NCBI RefSeq assembly: GCF_016734765.1
Contig: NZ_JAERQE010000002.1
Span: 124,001 to 188,000, forward strand
Reading direction: 5' to 3'
From: Microvirga soli
GTDB lineage: Bacteria > Pseudomonadota > Alphaproteobacteria > Rhizobiales > Beijerinckiaceae
Length of the DNA: 64,000 bases
A program made the translations under genes and the position numbers. The notes under the pieces are model-generated. The model was given only the letters and a program-made list of their open reading frames with translations. It was not told where the DNA came from and did no database searches. This document shows, piece after piece, positions 1 through 7,703 of this stretch. Numbering within the stretch: the first letter of the stretch is position 1; every line of letters starts with the position of its first letter.

Positions 1-789
1 GGAGCGGAAGCCGAAATTGTCGGCGATCTCGTCCTTCACCTCGCCGTCGCGCATGAGGTGCAGGGTGATCCGATACAGGTTCGGATGATCGGGCGACCAG
101 GCCCGCACGTCATCAAGGGTGAACTCGAACGGCATCGAGGTCACGCCAACTTGTGTCTCATGCATCTCGTCGAGCACCACGTCGCCCGACGGGTCTGTCA
201 CCTGGATGCGGATCTGCGTCGCGTCCGTGAGGGGACGCGCGAAGAACACGCCCGAGGTCACGCGGCCGGTGGTCAGGTTGGGCACGAGGCGCACACGGCT
301 CATGTGATCGGAAATGCGGCGCTCGAGATAGACCGACTGCCAGATGCCGGAGAGGGGGCCATACCAGCTCTGCTTGCCGAACGGGATTTCGGCGAAGGGC
401 GAATCCGGGAATTCGGCCGGGTTGTCGGTGGGGCTGTCGACCCGGACCTTGATCTCGTTTGCGCCGGGCTTGAGGTGAGGGGTCACGTCAAAGGAGAAGG
501 GAAGGAAGCCGCCCTCGTTGTGGCCCACGGCCTCGCCGTTCACGAAGACCTTGGTGTTGTGGAAGACAGCGCCGAAGCGGATCCAGACGCTGTCGTGGAG
601 CCACTCCTCCTCCATGTTGATCGTCCGGCGATAAATGCCGATGCCGGCGCGCATGCGCAGGTCCGCGAACTGGGCCTGCCAAGGACTGGGCACCGTGATC
701 TGGCGAACCTCTGCCGGGCCAGCCAGACGGTCGTCGGCCACATGCAAAAATTCCCAAGTCCCGTCCAGACTGATGCGATTGTCCAGCAT
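1..789 (-). CDS. Glycoside hydrolase family 2 protein, N-terminal part (runs off window)
   Basis: The minus-strand frame is open from an ATG at 789 to the window edge, giving 263 residues. It starts as a GH2 jelly-roll sugar-binding domain, with LDGTWEF near residue 9 and the hallmark SWYGPLSGIWQSVYLE near residue 145, followed by the beginning of the Ig-like domain. The TIM-barrel catalytic domain lies outside the window, so beta-galactosidase, beta-glucuronidase or beta-mannosidase specificity cannot be told. A good Shine-Dalgarno (AAGGAGAG) precedes the ATG. No signal peptide is visible, so a cytoplasmic enzyme acting on imported oligosaccharide is inferred. It is divergent from the next gene. 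Confidence 0.85.
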   Translation of the reverse strand, partial: MLDNRISLDGTWEFLHVADDRLAGPAEVRQITVPSPWQAQFADLRMRAGIGIYRRTINMEEEWLHDSVWIRFGAVFHNTKVFVNGEAVGHNEGGFLPFSFDVTPHLKPGANEIKVRVDSPTDNPAEFPDSPFAEIPFGKQSWYGPLSGIWQSVYLERRISDHMSRVRLVPNLTTGRVTSGVFFARPLTDATQIRIQVTDPSGDVVLDEMHETQVGVTSMPFEFTLDDVRAWSPDHPNLYRITLHLMRDGEVKDEIADNFGFRS

Positions 790-1115
790 GATCTCTCCTT
801 GAATCAGAGATTACCCAAGGGTTTCGAAAACGGCGAAAACATGGCTGAGAGCAGCCCGGCGGGGTTCGTTGACCGCCCTGCGACACCTCGTGCACGCACG
901 CTTGCTCGACCCATTGGCCCCTCGTCTCTGACCGTGATTGGCGGCCTGTGTCGGACAACGGGAAAAAGCTTCATTGGATCCAGACGGCAGGAGCGCGCAA
1001 CGTTAAATGGCCAAGATTGAATCGGGCAGGAACCGCCTCCTGCATCTGGCGTTGCCCTGATAATGCCGAGCCTCGCTGCTCGCCCGATACCGATTCTTTT
1101 GAAAGAGGCTGGAAA

Positions 1116-1406
1116 ATGGCTCAAATGATCCCCGACGATCGTACCCGGCAGGGAGGCTCAGGCCGTCCGGTCCTGGGCGTTCTCATCGGCTCGCTCCTGC
1201 TCCTCGCCGTGGCCGTCGGCGGCTACATGATCTGGGTTGGATCGACCTCGCCCGACGATCCGGGCACGGACGCCGCCCGCTCGGCTACGACGGGCTCCAC
1301 CACCGGCTCGTCCAATGCCAATCCCACCAACCGGATTTCGCCGGCGAACCCGGCCTATCCGGCGCCCAATGCCCAGCCTTCGGCCAACGAGGCTCCGAAG
1401 CAGTAA
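1116..1406 (+). CDS. Small single-pass membrane protein, Ser/Thr/Asn/Pro-rich tail
   Basis: The 96-residue ORF starts at MAQMIPDDR behind a GAAAGAGGC ribosome site. Upstream in-frame starts exist, but the extra N-terminus looks non-coding. A short cytoplasmic head is followed by one transmembrane helix at about residues 19-40 (VLGVLIGSLLLLAVAVGGYM). The remainder is low-complexity and rich in Ser, Thr, Asn, Pro and Ala, suggesting a flexible periplasmic tail. I do not recognise a family. It is a single-gene unit ending in a clear terminator. Confidence 0.6.
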   Translation: MAQMIPDDRTRQGGSGRPVLGVLIGSLLLLAVAVGGYMIWVGSTSPDDPGTDAARSATTGSTTGSSNANPTNRISPANPAYPAPNAQPSANEAPKQ

Positions 1407-1425
1407 CGCAGCTTCCCTAAAGTCA

Positions 1426-1458
1426 GCCGGGCGAGGCGCGAGCCTCCCCGGCTTTTTT
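1426..1458 (+). terminator. Rho-independent terminator
   Basis: GCCGGG-C-GAGGC at 1426-1437 pairs with GCCTCCCCGGC at 1442-1452 (11 bp with one bulged C, GCGA loop) and is followed directly by six T. It ends the small membrane protein gene. Confidence 0.85.
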
Positions 1459-1605
1459 GTTGCGCTTGGCCTGCCCTGCGGCGAGTTTTCGCCGTATTGA
1501 TTCGCGAAGAACCGACCCGCTCAGGCATCGTGCGGAGAACGGAACGGCAGAACGGAAGCATGGGACCGAACCCAGGCTTTCCAGGAATGCGATAGGGTAG
1601 ATCGA

Positions 1606-4161
1606 ATGACGGGTATTGGCCTCAAGCGGCTCTTCGGGGCCGCCGTTATCGTGCTGGCGATTGCAGCGGGCGGGACGTCGAACGCGCAGCAGGCACAAAC
1701 TGCTCCCAATCCTCAGACCCAAGCGCCGGCTCAACCGCAGCCTCAGGCCACTCCTGCCCCCGCACAGGCCGCCGCTGCACCCGCTCCAGCCACCATATCG
1801 GCGGAAACCAAGGCTGCCCGCGCCAAGCTCGATGGCTACAAGGCCGACCTCGACCAGAAGGAGGCGGCGATCCAGGGTCGGACCATGCCTGACGCGGATC
1901 TGCAGAACATCCGTCAGCAGATCGAGCCGATCATTACCGATATCCGCACCGTCGTGGACGAGCAGGCACCAAGGCTCGAGGCCAGCCGGCAGCGCCTGAC
2001 CCAGCTCGGGCCCAAGCCCGAGAAAGGCCAGCCCGAGGAGAGCGCCGACGTCGCCCGGGACCGCGCGGAGCGCGAGGCAGCCGTCGCGGAACTCGATGAG
2101 ACCCAGCGCCTCGGCCGCGCCCTGCTGGTGCAGGCCGAGCAGCTGAGCACGCAGATCGGGGACCTGCGTCGGACAGGCTTCACCCGCGCCCTGTTCGAGC
2201 AGAGCGACGGCCTGCTCAGCCCAAGCCTCTGGATGGACGTGGTGGAGGCGGTTCCGCGGGAGTTCCGGGCGCTCGGCCTCATCGCCGAGGATGCCCTCGA
2301 CCAGCTCCGGCGCAGCACGACGCTCGGCGTCCTGCTCCTTCTCGGGCTCGCCATCGGGGCGGCGATCGCGCTCTATGTCGGCCGGCGCTCCATCGCTCCC
2401 CGGCTTGTGCGACGCGACCAAGCCATCACCGATCCATCCCGCCGCAGCCGCCTGCTGGCGGCGCTCGGCGTGCTGATCCTGGGAGCAGGCCCGGCCATTG
2501 CCGGCAGCTGGATCGTCTGGGTCGCCTTCGACTCCGCCGATATCGTGCCGCCCCGGTTGGAGCAGGTGGGCAGGGCCATCCTGAGCGGTCTGGCCTTCAT
2601 CGCTTTCGTGCGTGCCCTGATCGACGCCATCCTGGCACCGGATCACACCTCGTGGCGACTGATCCCGGTGCGGGATGCCTCCGCCACCCGAATCATGAGC
2701 TTCTCCATCACCCTCGCGACGGTCATGGTCGTCGGCAAGGTGATCGAGGCCTTCAACAAGGCGATTGCAGCCGCCCTGCCGGTCACGGTGATCACCCGGG
2801 CGGTTTTCGCGCTCGCAGCGGCTCTTATCTTCGCCGAGTTGCTGCGCCGGTTCGCGGCCCGGGAGACGCAGGACGAAGCATGCCTCGGGCCTTACGTTCC
2901 GCAGGAGGTCGATATCGGCGGCCCCCTGCGCAGCCTCGGCTGGTTCATCGTAGCCCTCATCATCGGCAGCGTGGTGGGCGGCTACATCGCCCTGGCGTCG
3001 TTCCTGGTCGATCAGGCAGTGGGCATCTCCATCATCATCGCCCTGCTGGTTCTCGGCATCGCCTTCGCCGACGAGTTCATCGGCGGATCCCTGCGCGGCC
3101 AGAGCCGGATTGCCACGACGCTGCAGGCCAATACGGGCCTGCGCCGCCGCTCGCTCGAGCAGATCGGCATTCTGGTGAGCGGTGTTGCGCGTCTTGCGCT
3201 CATCATCATCGCTGTCCTGCTCGTGCTGCTGCCCTGGGGCATCGACTCGGCCGATGTGACGGGCTCGCTCAGGGCGCTCTTCTTCGGCTTCAACGTCGGC
3301 GAGGTCACCATCTCCCTGTCGTCGATCCTGATTGCGGCGGCGCTCTTTGCCGGGGGCTTCGCCGTCACGCGGATCATCCAGCGCTGGCTCAACAACACGT
3401 TCCTGCCGGCGACCGAACTCGATGCGGGCCTGCGCAACTCGATCAGCACGGCGGCGGGCTATGTGGGCATCATCGTCGCGGGCGTGATGGCCTTCACCTA
3501 TCTGGGCTTGAGCCTGGAGCGGGTGACTATCGTGGCCGGCGCTCTCTCGGTCGGTATCGGTTTCGGCCTGCAATCCATCGTCAACAACTTCATTTCAGGC
3601 CTCATCCTGCTCTGGGAACGTCCGATCCGCGTCGGCGATCTCGTGGTCGTCGGCGATGGCGAGGGCTATGTGCGCCGGATCAACGTGCGCTCGACGGAGA
3701 TCCAGGCCTTCGATCGCTCGACGATCATCGTGCCGAACTCGAACCTGATCTCCGGCATCGTGCGCAATCGCGTGCGCAACGACCGCGTCGGGCGCGTGCT
3801 CGTCTCGGTTCCGGTGCCCCGTGCGTCCGACCCGGATCAGGTGGCGGAGATCATGCGCAAGGGGGCGTTGGCCCACCGGGAGGTGATGAGCGAGCCCAAT
3901 CCGCGCGTCCTGTTCAAGAAGGTCACCGAGAACACCATCGATTTTGACCTCGTCTGCTTCGTTGACGACATCGATGCGGCCGGGCGGGTGTCGAGCGAGC
4001 TCTATTTCGAGATCTTCCGCGGCCTGCGCAAAGCCGGCATCGGAGCGCCGGCGCCTGCGCCGGCTCCCGAGCCTGAGGAAGCCCCGGAGGACAAAGCCTC
4101 AAAATCAGACGAGAAGGAGGATGAAGCCTTAACCCTTCTCAAGGATAAGACGCCTGCATGA
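1606..4161 (+). CDS. MscS-family mechanosensitive channel with N-terminal DUF3772 region
   Basis: This 851-residue inner-membrane protein has a signal peptide (about 1-28), then an Ala/Pro/Gln-rich linker and a periplasmic coiled-coil region (about 65-190) resembling DUF3772. A series of hydrophobic helices spans about 230-640. The canonical MscS pore and beta-domain signature begins near residue 650 (LQSIVNNFISGLILLWERP, then VPNSNLISGIVRN). The C-terminus is an Ala/Pro then Glu/Lys-rich acidic tail, probably disordered. The size fits the large, periplasmic-domain MscS subfamily. The predicted role is release of solutes on hypo-osmotic shock. The gene overlaps the downstream lipoprotein gene by ATGA, so the two are probably cotranscribed. 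Confidence 0.9.
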   Translation: MTGIGLKRLFGAAVIVLAIAAGGTSNAQQAQTAPNPQTQAPAQPQPQATPAPAQAAAAPAPATISAETKAARAKLDGYKADLDQKEAAIQGRTMPDADLQNIRQQIEPIITDIRTVVDEQAPRLEASRQRLTQLGPKPEKGQPEESADVARDRAEREAAVAELDETQRLGRALLVQAEQLSTQIGDLRRTGFTRALFEQSDGLLSPSLWMDVVEAVPREFRALGLIAEDALDQLRRSTTLGVLLLLGLAIGAAIALYVGRRSIAPRLVRRDQAITDPSRRSRLLAALGVLILGAGPAIAGSWIVWVAFDSADIVPPRLEQVGRAILSGLAFIAFVRALIDAILAPDHTSWRLIPVRDASATRIMSFSITLATVMVVGKVIEAFNKAIAAALPVTVITRAVFALAAALIFAELLRRFAARETQDEACLGPYVPQEVDIGGPLRSLGWFIVALIIGSVVGGYIALASFLVDQAVGISIIIALLVLGIAFADEFIGGSLRGQSRIATTLQANTGLRRRSLEQIGILVSGVARLALIIIAVLLVLLPWGIDSADVTGSLRALFFGFNVGEVTISLSSILIAAALFAGGFAVTRIIQRWLNNTFLPATELDAGLRNSISTAAGYVGIIVAGVMAFTYLGLSLERVTIVAGALSVGIGFGLQSIVNNFISGLILLWERPIRVGDLVVVGDGEGYVRRINVRSTEIQAFDRSTIIVPNSNLISGIVRNRVRNDRVGRVLVSVPVPRASDPDQVAEIMRKGALAHREVMSEPNPRVLFKKVTENTIDFDLVCFVDDIDAAGRVSSELYFEIFRGLRKAGIGAPAPAPAPEPEEAPEDKASKSDEKEDEALTLLKDKTPA

Positions 4162-4655
4162 AGCGTCTCATCCTCATCAGCCTGTCCGCCCTCGCCGTGG
4201 CCGCCTGCCAGAGCGAGAAGCCCGTCACCCGGGGCCAGACCCCGAGCTTCTACGTCTCCATGGCGAAAGCCGGAGCGGAAGTGGATGCCGCCATGGCGCG
4301 CGACATGATCAGCGCCTATCGCGGCAACAACGGCCTGCGGCCGCTGGCGCTCGATCCGGATCTCCAGGCCGCAGCCCAGGCGGAAGCCGACGCCATGGCG
4401 CGGGCCGACAAACCGAGTTCCGCCGACAGCTTCAAGGCACGGCTTGCCTCCACGGGCTTTGCCCAGCCGGCCGCAAACCTCTCCGCCGGCTATCACACCC
4501 TGGCCGAGGCCTTCTCCGGCTGGCGCGAGAGCCCGTCGCACAACCGGGTGCTGCTTGACTCGAGAGCGACCCGGATCGGCATCGCCACGGCCTATGCGCC
4601 CAACTCCAAGTACAAGGTCTACTGGGCGTTGGCTGTCGCGGCCGACAAGCGCTGA
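4158..4655 (+). CDS. CAP (SCP/PR1-like) domain lipoprotein
   Basis: The 165-residue protein begins with a lipoprotein signal peptide; the lipobox LAVAAC puts the lipidated cysteine at residue 17. A CAP domain follows (about 48-160), recognisable from SAYRGNNGLRPLALDPDLQ, the repeated Ala-rich helix, and GWRESPSHNRVLLD. CAP proteins of the YkwD type are secreted or anchored to membranes; the biochemical role of the bacterial forms is mostly unknown. The start overlaps the stop of the MscS gene, so it is translationally coupled to an osmotic channel and a shared envelope-stress role is inferred. Confidence 0.85.
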   Translation: MKRLILISLSALAVAACQSEKPVTRGQTPSFYVSMAKAGAEVDAAMARDMISAYRGNNGLRPLALDPDLQAAAQAEADAMARADKPSSADSFKARLASTGFAQPAANLSAGYHTLAEAFSGWRESPSHNRVLLDSRATRIGIATAYAPNSKYKVYWALAVAADKR

Positions 4656-4662
4656 TTGCTTG

Positions 4663-4691
4663 TTGACGCAGCTCGGCTGTAATCCTATAGC
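4663..4691 (+). promoter_or_regulatory. Strong sigma70-type promoter of the leader at 4699
   Basis: TTGACG at 4663-4668 and TATAGC at 4686-4691 are separated by exactly 17 bp. The expected start of transcription (about 4697-4699) coincides with the ATG of the small ORF at 4699, so that ORF may be read from a leaderless or almost leaderless message. Confidence 0.6.
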
Positions 4692-4698
4692 GGCTGCC

Positions 4699-4770
4699 AT
4701 GGTTATGACCCGTCAGCGCTCCTCACGACGCCGCGCCTTCTTCAAGGCCGGTTCGGTGACGCGCGTCTGA
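4699..4770 (+). CDS. Putative Arg-rich leader peptide (23 aa)
   Basis: The ORF begins right after a strong promoter and has 23 codons with six Arg and one Lys, including a run of three Arg codons (SSRRRAFFKAG). It has no convincing Shine-Dalgarno, which is consistent with leaderless translation. It ends 32 nt before the first arm of the alternative hairpins at 4803-4859 that control access to the next gene. The position and composition suggest a leader peptide whose translation is sensed, as for Arg-rich SpeFL in enterobacteria. Sequence similarity to SpeFL is not claimed. It could be a chance ORF. Confidence 0.35.
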   Translation: MVMTRQRSSRRRAFFKAGSVTRV

Positions 4771-4802
4771 GGCATAGCCCTCGTCGACTGCCGCAACTGG
4801 CC

Positions 4803-4859
4803 GCTGGAGCGGTCGGTCCGTAGGCGGTCTGAGCCTCCAGCTCTTCATAACGGAGGCTC
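4803..4859 (+). promoter_or_regulatory. Alternative hairpins; one sequesters the SD of the PaiB-like gene
   Basis: GAGCCTCC (4831-4838) pairs perfectly with GGAGGCTC (4852-4859), which contains the Shine-Dalgarno GGAGG five nt before the ATG at 4862. The competing hairpin joins GCTGGAG (4803-4809) to CTCCAGC (4835-4841). The two stems share 4835-4838 and cannot coexist. This is the topology of a translational attenuator. The pairing is read directly from the sequence; the regulation is inferred. Confidence 0.5.
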
Positions 4860-4861
4860 CT

Positions 4862-5491
4862 ATGTATGTTCATCCCGCTTTCAAAACCGATATCGAGACG
4901 AGTAAAGCGTTTCTGGCCGAACGAGGGTTTGGAACGCTTATCGTTCCAGGTCCCGGCACGCCGGTGGCGGTCCATGTGCCGTTTCTTTTCCAGACCAATG
5001 AAAGAGGCGGGTTGATTGAGCTGCATGTCGCTCGCGCCAACCCCATTCACGAAGTCGTTGCCGCTCACCCTCAGGTTCTTCTCGTCTGCACAGGGCCTGA
5101 TGCCTATGTGTCGCCGGATTGGTATGGCTCGCCCAATCAGGTTCCAACTTGGAACTACATCGCCGTTCACGCCACCGGGCGTGCTCAGCTCATGGAAAAG
5201 GACTGGCTTCCGGCTCATTTGGATCGGCTGTCTGCAAAGTTTGAGGCGTGGTTGCGGAAGATGCCCTGGACTTCCGAAAAGGTTGACCCTCACCGCCTCG
5301 CAGCCATGATGAATGCCATCGTTGGCCTCACGATTGAGGTGGATACTGTTGAGGGGAACTGGAAGCTCGGGCAGCACAAAGGATTGAGCGATCACCAAGG
5401 AGCGGTGGCGGGCCTGCGGACCACGACGGATCCTGCCTCAATAGCCGTGGCCGCTCTCATGGACCGGGAACGTGGCATCACCAGTTGCTGA
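4862..5491 (+). CDS. PaiB-type FMN-binding negative transcriptional regulator family protein
   Basis: The 209-residue protein matches the PaiB family throughout: MYVHPAFK at the start, HVPFLF near residue 40, then an FMN-binding split-barrel core (ARANPIH, SPDWYGSPNQVPTWNY) and a C-terminal segment with GNWKLGQHK. In Bacillus subtilis PaiB accompanies the polyamine acetyltransferase PaiA and was described as a repressor, but most homologues have no proven DNA target and may be flavin enzymes. No paiA-like gene is adjacent. The start is fixed by GGAGG five nt upstream. That site is buried in a hairpin, so translation is probably regulated. Confidence 0.85.
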   Translation: MYVHPAFKTDIETSKAFLAERGFGTLIVPGPGTPVAVHVPFLFQTNERGGLIELHVARANPIHEVVAAHPQVLLVCTGPDAYVSPDWYGSPNQVPTWNYIAVHATGRAQLMEKDWLPAHLDRLSAKFEAWLRKMPWTSEKVDPHRLAAMMNAIVGLTIEVDTVEGNWKLGQHKGLSDHQGAVAGLRTTTDPASIAVAALMDRERGITSC

Positions 5492-5595
5492 TCCACCAAC
5501 TGCCTCTGACGGTGAGATCCGCAGGGCATTTCAGCAACTCCTTGCCTGGTGCAACAAGGGAGCAGTCCGGAACTTAACCCATGTTAGCGGGCTTT

Positions 5596-5616
5596 AGCTT
5601 GAGGAACTCTCAAGCT
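5596..5616 (+). other. Stem-loop upstream of the ABC transporter gene
   Basis: AGCTTGAG (5596-5603) and CTCAAGCT (5609-5616) form an 8-bp perfect stem with a five-nt loop. A run of seven T at 5630-5636 follows 13 nt later, just before the ATG at 5640. The gap is too long for an ordinary terminator. The T-rich leader lacks a Shine-Dalgarno. Confidence 0.4.
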
Positions 5617-5639
5617 TTACGAGTGCGCGTTTTTTTAAC

Positions 5640-7610
5640 ATGCCGGACTACGACCCGAAATTGGGCAGGCAAGTGCCCCCGCCGCCAGCGACAGGACGGG
5701 AACAGGAAGTCGGTCCCGGGCAGGATAACACGTTGGCCAAGGAAGCCAGGAAAGCGGCCGCGCACGAGCCCGATCCTCACCATCCTGACGATGCCATCGC
5801 CGAGGTGAAGCCCAGCATCGGCCGGGAGCTCTATGCGCTTTTCCGCGACATGCTCCGGGGCCGGAAGGGCTGGCCCATGCTGCGGCTGTCCGTGGCCATC
5901 CTCATGGTCCTCATCGGCAACATGTTCGGTCAGGTGCGGCTCAACCAGTGGAACGGCGCCTTCTTCGACGCGGTGGAAAAGCGCGCCACCTCGGCGTTCT
6001 TCGACCAGCTCCTCGTCTTCATCGTGATTGTTGTGGTTCTGCTGGCCTTGGTGGTGGCCCAGACCTGGCTGCAGGAGCGCCTCAAGATCCGCCTCCGGGA
6101 GCGGCTCACCCAGGTTCTGCTCGATCTCTGGCTGAAGCCCAACCATGCCTACCAGCTCGGCTTCATGGGCAAGAGCGGGGCGCAGCCCGATCAGCGCATG
6201 CAGGAGGATTGCCGCCTCTTCTCCGAGCTCTCGACGGAGCTCGGGGTCGGCATGCTGCAGGCGCTTCTGCTGCTCGTCAGCTTCATCGGCGTGCTGTGGG
6301 GCCTGTCCAGCCCCGTCACCTTCACGATTGCGGGCAACGCCATCACGATCCCCGGCTACATGGTATGGGTTGCCCTGGGCTATGCGGGCATCGGGTCGGG
6401 CCTCACCTGGCTCGTCGGCCGGCCGCTGATCCGGCTCAACACCGAACGCTACGCCCGCGAGGCGGAGCTGCGCTATGCGCTCGTGCGCGTGAACGAGAGC
6501 GCCGAGAGCGTAGCGCTCTACAACGGCGAGCCGGACGAGCGCCGCAGCCTGGACGAGTTCGTGGAAGCCGTCCTCAAGGCCTCGCGGCGCCTCTCCAGTG
6601 GCTTGGCCCGGCTCACCTGGATCACATCGGGCTATGGCTGGCTCGCCATCGTGGTGCCGATCCTGGCGGCAGCACCCGATTATTTCGCCGGACGCCTCTC
6701 GTTCGGCGAGATGATGATGGTGGTGGGCGCCTTCAATCAGGTGCAGTCGGCCCTGCGCTACTTCGTCGACAATTTCCCGAAGATCGCCGACTGGCGCTCG
6801 GCGGTGCTGCGCGTGGCCACCTTCCGGCAGGCGGCCCTGGCTCTCGACGAAGTCGCGGCCGAGAGCCGCCGCATCGACATCGCCCCGCATCCTCAGGGCT
6901 GGCTCAGCTTCGAGAGTGTGTCGATCGCGCTGAGCGACGGCAGCATCCTGATCGAGGATGCCACCGCCGAGATCAAGCCCGGCGAGCGCGTGCTGATCAT
7001 GGGCGAATCGGGCGCCGGCAAGAGCACGCTCTTTCGCGCCATCTCCGGCCTCTGGCCCTGGGGCTCCGGCAAGGTCCGCGTTCCGAAGCCCGAGCAGATG
7101 ATGTTCCTGCCGCAGCGCCCCTACCTGCCCTTGGGAACCCTGCGGGCGGCCATCAGCTATCCGGCTTCGCCCGACACCTTTGACGATGCGGACGTGCGCG
7201 CGGCGCTTGAGCGCTGCGGATTGGGCGAATTCCTCGACATGCTCGACCGGCACGAGCGCTGGGACCGCAGCCTGTCCCTCGGTCAGCAGCAGCGGGTGGC
7301 TTTCGCCCGGGTGATCCTGCACAAGCCGCAATGGGTGTTCATGGACGAGGCAACCTCCGCTTTGGAGGAGGACAACCAAGCCTCCATGCTGGCGCTGTTC
7401 GAGAACGAGCTGAAGGGCGCAAGCGTCCTGTCCATCGGGCACCGTCCGGGCCTGGAGGAGTTCCACACCCGCACCCTGCACATCCGCAAGACCAGCGAGG
7501 GCGCCGTTCTTCTCGCGCGGCCGGTGCGTCACTCGAGGCCGAAGCTGGGACCGAAATGGATCGGCCGCTTCCGGCGGAGGCTGCGGCCGGCTCATGCCCA
7601 CGAGGGATGA
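5640..7610 (+). CDS. ABC transporter, fused permease/ATPase (SbmA/BacA-YddA type)
   Basis: The 656-residue half-transporter has a cytoplasmic Pro-rich head (about 1-60) and a membrane domain with the family signature GQVRLNQWNGAFFDAVEKR near residue 100. The nucleotide-binding domain is at about 415-620, with Walker A GESGAGKSTL (about 455), signature LSLGQQQRV (about 545) and Walker B WVFMDEATSAL (about 565). This architecture is that of YddA/SbmA_BacA-type exporters linked to vitamin B12, very long chain fatty acid or antimicrobial peptide transport; the substrate here is unknown. No Shine-Dalgarno precedes the ATG, so a downstream start (for example TTG 5734) is possible. It is followed by a second ABC gene. 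Confidence 0.85.
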   Translation: MPDYDPKLGRQVPPPPATGREQEVGPGQDNTLAKEARKAAAHEPDPHHPDDAIAEVKPSIGRELYALFRDMLRGRKGWPMLRLSVAILMVLIGNMFGQVRLNQWNGAFFDAVEKRATSAFFDQLLVFIVIVVVLLALVVAQTWLQERLKIRLRERLTQVLLDLWLKPNHAYQLGFMGKSGAQPDQRMQEDCRLFSELSTELGVGMLQALLLLVSFIGVLWGLSSPVTFTIAGNAITIPGYMVWVALGYAGIGSGLTWLVGRPLIRLNTERYAREAELRYALVRVNESAESVALYNGEPDERRSLDEFVEAVLKASRRLSSGLARLTWITSGYGWLAIVVPILAAAPDYFAGRLSFGEMMMVVGAFNQVQSALRYFVDNFPKIADWRSAVLRVATFRQAALALDEVAAESRRIDIAPHPQGWLSFESVSIALSDGSILIEDATAEIKPGERVLIMGESGAGKSTLFRAISGLWPWGSGKVRVPKPEQMMFLPQRPYLPLGTLRAAISYPASPDTFDDADVRAALERCGLGEFLDMLDRHERWDRSLSLGQQQRVAFARVILHKPQWVFMDEATSALEEDNQASMLALFENELKGASVLSIGHRPGLEEFHTRTLHIRKTSEGAVLLARPVRHSRPKLGPKWIGRFRRRLRPAHAHEG

Positions 7611-7703
7611 CACGATGCGGGCGGCATGGTCCGGAGGTACGCAACTCTCTATCGTGAGCGGAGTTTCCGTCCTAAGGTTCGTTCCCATGGCAGAGTCATC
7701 CCT

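Noticed and set aside
58-1020. 320-codon plus frame at the window start
   Set aside because: Opposite a clear GH2 glycosidase frame that runs off the edge and so has no stop in the window.
1423-3573. 716-codon minus frame opposite the MscS gene
   Set aside because: Antisense shadow rich in Arg, Asp and Gly with no recognised motif.
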